From Anaerolineaceae bacterium (GTDB taxonomy: Bacteria; Chloroflexota; Anaerolineae; Anaerolineales; Anaerolineaceae): DNA of 44,807 bases. The position numbers and the translations under genes are program-made. The notes beneath the pieces are model-generated. The model ran no database searches. It was not told where the DNA came from and was given only the letters and a program-made list of their open reading frames with translations. Shown piece after piece: positions 39,694 through 44,807 of the stretch. How positions within the stretch are numbered: position 1 is the stretch's first letter; each line of letters begins with the position of its first letter. Location of the stretch: assembly GCA_018060515.1 (NCBI GenBank), contig JAGOVY010000003.1, positions 1 to 44,807 of the forward strand, given 5' to 3'.

Positions 39694-39936
39694 ATGCCCC
39701 CAAAGGGTCGGATTACTGTCAGCGAGCTTTATTGTAAAGGGTGTGAGTTATGCGTGGACGCCTGTCCACAAGATGTATTAGGGCTTGACCTAAACCAGAT
39801 GACTGCCAAAGGTTATCACCCTGCGGTGTTGATTGCCCAGGGATGCACAGGTTGTGGGATCTGCGCAATTGTCTGCCCCGATGCGGCGATTACCGTGTAC
39901 CGCATCCGTGCCGGCGAAAAGCTTTCGGTGGATTAG
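39694..39936 (+). CDS. korD: 2[4Fe-4S] ferredoxin-type delta subunit of 2-oxoacid oxidoreductase
   Basis: An 80-residue ferredoxin with two complete [4Fe-4S] motifs: CKGCELCVDACP (about residues 12-23) and CTGCGICAIVCP (about 50-61). It is the first gene of the korDABC set and probably carries electrons out of, or into, the oxidoreductase core. Good AGGAGG before the ATG. The stop is ten bases before the alpha-subunit ATG. A free ferredoxin function cannot be excluded, but the position at the head of the operon argues for a subunit. Confidence 0.9.
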   Translation: MPPKGRITVSELYCKGCELCVDACPQDVLGLDLNQMTAKGYHPAVLIAQGCTGCGICAIVCPDAAITVYRIRAGEKLSVD

Positions 39937-39946
39937 GAGACAAGCG

Positions 39947-41059
39947 ATGGCGAAAGAATTGATGAAAGGCAATGAAGCGGTTGCCGAAGCCGCGATTCGC
40001 GCCGGTGTTACGGCGTATTTCGGTTACCCCATCACCCCGCAGACCGAATTGCTGGAATACATGTCTCGCCGCATGCCCGAGCTCGGACGCGCCTTCGTGC
40101 AGGCGGAAAGTGAACTCGGCGCCATAAACATGGTTTACGGCGCTGCCTGTACCGGTCAGCGTGTGATGAGTTCCTCATCCAGCCCTGGCGTGAGCCTGAT
40201 GATGGAAGCCATATCCTACATCGCAGGCACTGAGTTGCCAGTGGTCTTGGTCGATGTAATGCGCGGCGGTCCTGGCTTGGGCAATATCGCCCCGGGTCAG
40301 GGAGACTATAACCAGATTGTTCACGGCGGCGGGCACGGCGAGTATCATGCCATTGTTCTGGCGCCTGCCAGCGTGCAAGAATCGGTGGATTTGACCGTGC
40401 TGGCATTTGAGTTGGCCGAGAAATACCGCTCGCTCGTGGTGGTGCTCTCAGATGGCTCCATCGGTCAGATGATGGAACCCTGCGAACTGCCGCCGATGCA
40501 GCCCTTAAAAACAAGGTTCCCAGATTGGGCTGTTACCGGCAGCGAAGGGCGCGAAAGGCGTTTTCTCAGCTCAATCAACATTGATCCGTCTGCTCAGGAA
40601 GTGATGAATTTTCGCATCATGCGCCGCTGGCAGGAAATTCAAGCCAATGAATTGCGTTACAAAGAATACTACATGGATGACGCAAAATTCGTGGTTACCG
40701 GTTTTGGTTCAACCGGCAGGGTAGCTCTTTCCGCCGTCAGGGCGGCGCGAGAAGAAGGCATCCCTGTGGGATTAATCCGGCCGGTCACGCTTAGCCCCTT
40801 CCCCAGCCAGGTTTATACCGAAGCCGCCAAAAAAGCTGAGGCGCTGCTGGTGGTGGAGATGAACAACGGGCAGATGCTCAACGATGTGCTGCTCAGCGTG
40901 GGTGACCAGCTACCCGTGGAATTTTACGGCCGCATGGGAGGTGTCTTTATGATGCCCGATGAGGTGTTGAGTGAAATTCGCCGCTTAGCCGCCGGAGGCT
41001 ACAGCAAAGAAGGACATCCGCGCGACCGCTGGCTTAACCGTACTGTGATGACGAAATGA
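39947..41059 (+). CDS. korA: 2-oxoacid:ferredoxin oxidoreductase, alpha subunit
   Basis: Alpha subunit (370 residues) of a CoA-dependent, ferredoxin-linked 2-oxoacid oxidoreductase, an oxygen-sensitive alternative to 2-oxoacid dehydrogenases. The N-terminal pyrimidine-binding thiamine-diphosphate domain opens with the classic [28 protein letters not shown]. The C-terminal domain has [19 protein letters not shown] and VVEMNNGQM. The ATG at 39947, with AGGAG upstream, is chosen over a longer frame from 39833 that overlaps korD out of frame. Separate alpha, beta, gamma and delta genes suit the four-subunit type. KOR (2-oxoglutarate) is the most likely assignment, but a branched-chain 2-oxoacid enzyme (VOR) is possible. 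Confidence 0.92.
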   Translation: MAKELMKGNEAVAEAAIRAGVTAYFGYPITPQTELLEYMSRRMPELGRAFVQAESELGAINMVYGAACTGQRVMSSSSSPGVSLMMEAISYIAGTELPVVLVDVMRGGPGLGNIAPGQGDYNQIVHGGGHGEYHAIVLAPASVQESVDLTVLAFELAEKYRSLVVVLSDGSIGQMMEPCELPPMQPLKTRFPDWAVTGSEGRERRFLSSINIDPSAQEVMNFRIMRRWQEIQANELRYKEYYMDDAKFVVTGFGSTGRVALSAVRAAREEGIPVGLIRPVTLSPFPSQVYTEAAKKAEALLVVEMNNGQMLNDVLLSVGDQLPVEFYGRMGGVFMMPDEVLSEIRRLAAGGYSKEGHPRDRWLNRTVMTK

Positions 41060-41069
41060 GGAGACCCTA

Positions 41070-41852
41070 ATGGTGATAAACACAATAGTTAATGAAGAGC
41101 TTGTCTATTCCAGACCCGATGCCTTCACAACCGTCAACACCCATTACTGCCCGGGTTGTACCCACGGCACCGCACACCGCCTGATTGCCGAAGTCATCGA
41201 CGAAATGGGCATTCAGGGTAAAACTGTCGGCGTGGCTTCTGTGGGCTGCTCTGTATTTGCCTACAACTACTTTAATGTGGATTTTGTTCAGGCACCGCAC
41301 GGACGCGCACCGGCCATGGCAACCGGCGTTAAACGGGTTTTACCGGAAAATGTCGTCTTCACCTATCAGGGAGATGGCGATCTGGCTTCGATCGGTACAG
41401 CGGAGATTGTCCACGCTGCTGCCCGCGGTGAAAACATCACCGTGTTCTTCCTCAACAACACCAATTATGGCATGACCGGCGGTCAGATGGCTCCTACTAC
41501 TTTGCCTGGGCAAAAAACCACCTCATCACCCAACGGGCGCGATGTGGAAGTACAGGGTTACCCGGTGAAAGCTTCTGAAATGCTCGCCACCCTCGACGGC
41601 GCTTCTTACGTGGTCAGGCGTTCGCTGCACGACCCAAAACATGTGCGACAGGCGAAGAAAGCCATCCGCACCGCGTTTGAAGTGCAGCTGCGCGGACTTG
41701 GCTTTTCGATGGTTGAGCTGCTCTCCACCTGCTCCACTAACTGGGGGATGACCCCGGTGGAATCTTTACACTGGCTGGAAGAAAATATGGTGCCTTACTT
41801 CCCGTTGGGAGATTATAAAGTGCACCCGGCAATTGCCAACCTGCGGTTTTAG
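41070..41852 (+). CDS. korB: 2-oxoacid:ferredoxin oxidoreductase, beta subunit
   Basis: Thiamine-diphosphate-binding beta subunit, 260 residues. The N-terminal [13 protein letters not shown] carries the cofactor-cluster-region cysteines. [17 protein letters not shown] is the ThDP/Mg2+ motif, followed by [16 protein letters not shown]. It lies eleven bases after korA with GAGG before the ATG. The short form without its own ferredoxin domain matches the separate korD gene. Its companion gamma subunit follows after 14 bases. Confidence 0.93.
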   Translation: MVINTIVNEELVYSRPDAFTTVNTHYCPGCTHGTAHRLIAEVIDEMGIQGKTVGVASVGCSVFAYNYFNVDFVQAPHGRAPAMATGVKRVLPENVVFTYQGDGDLASIGTAEIVHAAARGENITVFFLNNTNYGMTGGQMAPTTLPGQKTTSSPNGRDVEVQGYPVKASEMLATLDGASYVVRRSLHDPKHVRQAKKAIRTAFEVQLRGLGFSMVELLSTCSTNWGMTPVESLHWLEENMVPYFPLGDYKVHPAIANLRF

Positions 41853-41866
41853 GCGAAGGAGGGATA

Positions 41867-42406
41867 ATGCAAACAGAGATCATAATTGCAGGGTTTGGTG
41901 GCCAGGGGGTGCTCTTCACCGGTCAGTTACTCACTTACGCCGCGATGGATGAAGGCAAAGAAGTCACTTGGATTCCATCCTACGGACCCGAGATGCGTGG
42001 TGGTACGGCGAATTGTACAGTTGTAGTTTCAGACGATGAAATCGGCTCACCGATGGTCAGTCAACCCAGCGCAGTCATCGCCATGAACCTCCCTTCGTTG
42101 AACAAATATGAAGCTAAAGTGAAAACCGGCGGGCTGCTGGTGGTAAACGAATCCATGATCGACCGCGAGATTCCACGCGATGACATCAAAGTCGTTTTAG
42201 TCAAAGCGAATGACATCGCCGAAGAACTGGGAGACAAACGCATGACCAACATGGTGCTGTTGGGAGCGTTAATCGCCAACTTGGAGGTATTACCAGTTCG
42301 TGCTATCGAAAATGCGTTAAAAGGGCACCTGCCCCAGCGTCACCACAAATTACTGCCGCAGAACTACGAAGCGCTCAAGCGGGGATCTCAGCACAGTCCC
42401 AAATAA
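41867..42406 (+). CDS. korC: 2-oxoacid:ferredoxin oxidoreductase, gamma subunit
   Basis: Gamma subunit of 179 residues. The opening IIIAGFGGQGVLFTGQLLTYAAM is the family signature, followed by SYGPEMRGGTANCTVVVSD and a central AMNLPSLNKYE. The gamma domain helps to bind CoA and shapes the complex. It is the last gene of korDABC; AAGGAGG precedes the ATG. A perfect palindromic terminator follows. All four subunits being present and intact indicates a working anaerobic 2-oxoacid oxidoreductase. Confidence 0.93.
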   Translation: MQTEIIIAGFGGQGVLFTGQLLTYAAMDEGKEVTWIPSYGPEMRGGTANCTVVVSDDEIGSPMVSQPSAVIAMNLPSLNKYEAKVKTGGLLVVNESMIDREIPRDDIKVVLVKANDIAEELGDKRMTNMVLLGALIANLEVLPVRAIENALKGHLPQRHHKLLPQNYEALKRGSQHSPK

Positions 42407-42431
42407 ATTCGTTGGTGTGAATAAGAAAACT

Positions 42432-42459
42432 AAAGGAGATCCGCGCGGATCTCCTTTTT
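42432..42459. terminator. Bidirectional terminator between korC and the membrane-protein gene
   Basis: A perfect 26-base palindrome (AAAGGAGATCCGC and its complement) is flanked by T-runs on both strands. It lies between the converging korC (+) and membrane-protein (-) genes and overlaps the latter's stop codon, so it can serve both. Confidence 0.92.
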
Positions 42460-43348
42460 AATCATCACTTTTCAGCGCTGCGGCTTGCCGTGTGATATAT
42501 GTACCTGGCCAAAGGTGTAGAAGCATGCCCAAGCCAAACATAAACAACCCGATCACAGCCAATATACTTTGCTTGAGATAAATACCAGTCGTAAACCCAA
42601 CGATGCTAAAAAAGAGGTGAAACACCAGCGGCACTGCGAACACCACCCAATCCAGCTGAGCGGAAGGGATGAACCTGGGCCGCGATACGAAAACCACAAC
42701 CACACCGGTGTAAATGAGCAGCAGCATCGCCATGGCACTGAGGATGTCGCTGCGTCCAAATAGGACGGAAAACGTATAGTTGGTGGCTGCCAGAATCAGC
42801 GTTGCCCCGATCATGGCAATCAATGGATATAGCCAAACACGAATGGCCTGTTTGGCAGTGTGCCAGCCACGTGCGCGCATCCAGTAGACCATGCCGCTGT
42901 AGGCGCTCACCACAATAAACCATGCCCAAAAATTGCCGTACGGCACACCGAACCACTGAAAATCCAGCGGGATCACCCAGTTCCAGAACCCAAGGCGAAT
43001 AGCGACCACATCCATCGCCAGATCAATATTTAATGCCAACAGCCCAACCAGAAAAGGACGCGTAAAATCAGGCATCTTGAAATTTTCGGCAAATTCCATA
43101 CTGCTGTAAATGATCACCGCCCAGCCCAACCCGATGCATATCGGTGCGCCATCCACCATCAAGAAGAAATCGCCATAGTGGTAGGCTTCCAATTGCTTAA
43201 TTGTCATCCACTCCAGAAAAACCCCGAAAACAAGGCTGCCGACAAGCTCCAGCACACGATATTTGCCTTGTCGCGCTGCGTGCCAAATACAGGCAATGAA
43301 AAGCAATATGGTAAGCACTTCAAAAAGTAAAAATACGGGTTCGGGCAA
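42458..43348 (-). CDS. Multi-pass membrane protein, carotenoid-biosynthesis (DUF422/CruF)-like
   Basis: A 296-residue integral membrane protein with about eight hydrophobic helices. The central segment MDVVAIRLGFWNW...FGVPYGNFWAWF matches the pattern of CruF/DUF422 carotenoid hydratase-type proteins (an Asp, then G-x-W-x-W, then GVP-x-x-N-x-x-x-W). EWMTIKQLEAYHYGDF near the N-terminus would fit the other conserved acidic patch. CruF enzymes hydrate carotenoid end groups, but no other carotenoid gene is in the window, so the role is uncertain. The start is TTG with AGGAGG six bases upstream; no ATG is better placed. Confidence 0.5.
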   Translation of the reverse strand: MPEPVFLLFEVLTILLFIACIWHAARQGKYRVLELVGSLVFGVFLEWMTIKQLEAYHYGDFFLMVDGAPICIGLGWAVIIYSSMEFAENFKMPDFTRPFLVGLLALNIDLAMDVVAIRLGFWNWVIPLDFQWFGVPYGNFWAWFIVVSAYSGMVYWMRARGWHTAKQAIRVWLYPLIAMIGATLILAATNYTFSVLFGRSDILSAMAMLLLIYTGVVVVFVSRPRFIPSAQLDWVVFAVPLVFHLFFSIVGFTTGIYLKQSILAVIGLFMFGLGMLLHLWPGTYITRQAAALKSDD

Positions 43349-43470
43349 TCAAACCTCCTGCACCTAATGAACTTCGATCGCTTGAATTGTATCGTATTTC
43401 AGCGATGGGGAGATCGCTATTCTCATGCTGCCTGTTTCATTACTTCCCTACAACCCACTGATACTCCCGC

Positions 43471-43499
43471 TTGAATTATGCCTTCCTTTATGAAATAAT
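43471..43499 (+). promoter_or_regulatory. Promoter for the winged-helix-like gene
   Basis: TTGAAT (43471-43476), a 17-base spacer and AATAAT (43494-43499), about 43 bases before the ATG at 43542. Confidence 0.5.
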
Positions 43500-43541
43500 A
43501 CCTATAACGGTTTTCGTGAGGGTTTGGCGAAGGGCGGAAAG

Positions 43542-44435
43542 ATGGTTTTTAGCGATCTATATCCAGAACTTGAAGCAGCGTCACACACGCTTCTTTCTCT
43601 TTGCGAACCCCTCATCAAACAAAAAGGGGAGCGACTTGGGCTGACGCCGGCTCAGGTATCCATGTTGCTCATGGCACCTGCTTTTCAACCCGCCGCATTG
43701 AGCGCGCGTCTGCTCAATATCGGAGCGCCAACAGCTTCCACGTTACATCTTCATAAGCAATTGCAAACACTCAAAGAAAAGGAGATGTTGACTGAGCTTG
43801 GTGAAGGAGATTACCACCTCACTGAGTTCGGTCAAACAACTATTCAGGAATTAAAGCACAATTGGACAGTCTCGCTTGCCGGCATCCAAACCCTCTCCAC
43901 AACAGATATGATGGATCTCGGCAGCCGCCTGAAAGACATGGCTGACGCCTGTATGCGCGCGCCAGACCCGCCTGGAACCTGGTGTATTCGTCTTTTGCGC
44001 AAGCTCGATCCGGGCAGCCACGCTCCGATGATGGTGCGGATAAGTCAATTTATCAACGAGCTGCGCGCCTACCGTGAAGATTCTCACATGGCTGCCTGGC
44101 GCGGCTACAAAGTCAACGGTCATGCCTGGGATATTCTCACCTACCTTTGGGCTGAAGAATTCGCTTCGATCCTCGTCATCAACCAGGCGCTTGGCAATAT
44201 GGGGCACACGCTTGATGAAACCCAGTCTGCCGCTGAGAGCCTGGTGAGAAAAGGTTGGGTCAATCAAAACGACGGTGGGTTGTGGATCAGCGAAACCGGT
44301 ACCGAAGTGTGGAATAACGTAAAAAACGCCACAGATGATTTTTACATGGTACCATTTCGAAACCTGCCCGCTGCCGAAATTGCGCGCACGCTGGAGTTAC
44401 TGACTGCCTTCCGCAAGGGTATTCCAGTTTATTAA
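43542..44435 (+). CDS. Winged-helix-like protein of unknown function
   Basis: A soluble, helical 297-residue protein. The first third (about 35-105) has the helix-helix-turn pattern of a winged-helix domain, with LNIGAPTASTLHLHKQLQTLKEKEMLTEL followed by a short wing (GEGDYHLTEFG). The last third repeats a similar pattern (TQSAAESLVRKGWVNQNDGGLWISETG). The central ELRAYREDSHMAAWRGYKVNGHAWDILTYLW resembles the SCO6745 family, as far as I recall. It could be a MarR-like regulator or a non-DNA-binding relative. The in-frame TTG at 43524 is possible, but the ATG with a purine-rich GGGCGGAAAG upstream is preferred. A UPF0173 gene follows after 17 bases. Confidence 0.55.
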   Translation: MVFSDLYPELEAASHTLLSLCEPLIKQKGERLGLTPAQVSMLLMAPAFQPAALSARLLNIGAPTASTLHLHKQLQTLKEKEMLTELGEGDYHLTEFGQTTIQELKHNWTVSLAGIQTLSTTDMMDLGSRLKDMADACMRAPDPPGTWCIRLLRKLDPGSHAPMMVRISQFINELRAYREDSHMAAWRGYKVNGHAWDILTYLWAEEFASILVINQALGNMGHTLDETQSAAESLVRKGWVNQNDGGLWISETGTEVWNNVKNATDDFYMVPFRNLPAAEIARTLELLTAFRKGIPVY

Positions 44436-44452
44436 TAATTAAGGAGAAAATC

Positions 44453-44807
44453 ATGAGTGCAACGATCCGCTGGTATGGCCACGCCACATTTGGCATTGAT
44501 ATAAACGGTTACCGGCTGCTATTAGACCCATTTTTTATCGGAAACCCCTGCACTACCCAGAACCCTGATGAGCTTGAGGCGGATTTCATTCTCATCACCC
44601 ACGGTCATGGTGATCACGTTGGCGATGCGCATGCGATTGCTCGCCGTACAGGTGCGATGGTCATCTCAAATTCTGAAATTGCCGATTGGTTTGAAAAACA
44701 AGGTTTCACAGCGCATGCGCAGCACCTCGGCGGTGGTTTCAATCATCCCTTTGGCTACCTCAAAATGACCTTCGCCCTGCACGGTTCCGCGCTGCCAGAT
44801 GATTCTT
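44453..44807 (+). CDS. UPF0173-type metal-dependent hydrolase, 3' truncated
   Basis: The first 118 codons of an MBL-fold protein that runs off the window. The start ATG has AAGGAG about ten bases upstream. IRWYGHATFGIDINGYRLLLDPF is the N-terminal signature of UPF0173/YtkL proteins, and ITHGHGDHVGDA supplies the HxHxDH metal site (complete, unlike the protein at 28230). Family members are about 220-230 residues, so about half is visible. It is probably co-transcribed with the preceding winged-helix-like gene. The substrate is unknown. Confidence 0.88.
   Translation, partial: MSATIRWYGHATFGIDINGYRLLLDPFFIGNPCTTQNPDELEADFILITHGHGDHVGDAHAIARRTGAMVISNSEIADWFEKQGFTAHAQHLGGGFNHPFGYLKMTFALHGSALPDDS

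Overview
The window is a gene-dense bacterial chromosome segment with about 38 protein-coding genes, one tRNA gene and two short tandem-repeat arrays. I see no prophage, insertion sequence, rRNA or CRISPR array. The gene content points to a Chloroflexota bacterium, probably Anaerolineae. The main clues are a single-chain glycyl-tRNA synthetase, a primary sigma factor with a large spacer after region 1.2 and extra residues in region 3, many TTG/GTG starts, and a korDABC-type oxidoreductase. This assignment is inferred from gene style and order, not from a database search.

Left third (1-13.1 kb, all + strand): a 5'-truncated glmU, a CorC/HlyC-type CBS protein, cdd, recO, fused glyQS, dnaG, rpoD, rho and a LysM/M23 cell-wall hydrolase. 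The run cdd-recO-glyQS-dnaG-rpoD matches the Firmicutes order cdd-era-recO-glyQ-glyS-dnaG-sigA, except that era is missing here. A strong terminator at 13.1 kb closes the block.

Middle (13.2-31.3 kb, mostly - strand): priA with an AmrB-like (Memo) gene; greA and lysS, with a terminator-like hairpin in the greA leader; a + strand island of NfeD, SPFH/slipin, a GNAT acetyltransferase and a small SWIM zinc-finger protein; then an M24 aminopeptidase with a ZIP-like membrane protein. Next comes an RNA-processing unit: an RNase D-like exonuclease overlaps a beta-CASP RNase gene, followed 26 bases later by tRNA-Ser(CGA). Just beyond the tRNA is a tandem array whose units each end in a copy of the tRNA 3' end. 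A histidine phosphatase, an endonuclease III, a partly degenerate metallo-beta-lactamase-fold protein, an M23 peptidase and miaB complete this part.

Right third (31.4-44.8 kb): a membrane-anchored HEXXH protein with a HAD phosphatase; a class A penicillin-binding protein in which most catalytic residues are replaced; a 67-bp-period intergenic array; a LysM lipoprotein; a thiolase; a ferredoxin plus three-subunit 2-oxoacid:ferredoxin oxidoreductase operon, which indicates anaerobic ferredoxin-linked metabolism; a carotenoid-biosynthesis-like membrane protein; a winged-helix-like protein; and the start of a UPF0173 metal-dependent hydrolase.

Six genes (dnaG, rpoD, the RNase D-like gene, the phosphatase, miaB, the LysM lipoprotein) have a TATAAT-like box only 6-8 bases before the start codon, which suggests leaderless mRNAs. 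The least ordinary items are the tRNA-tail array, the pseudo-enzyme penicillin-binding protein and the two leader regions with built-in terminators.
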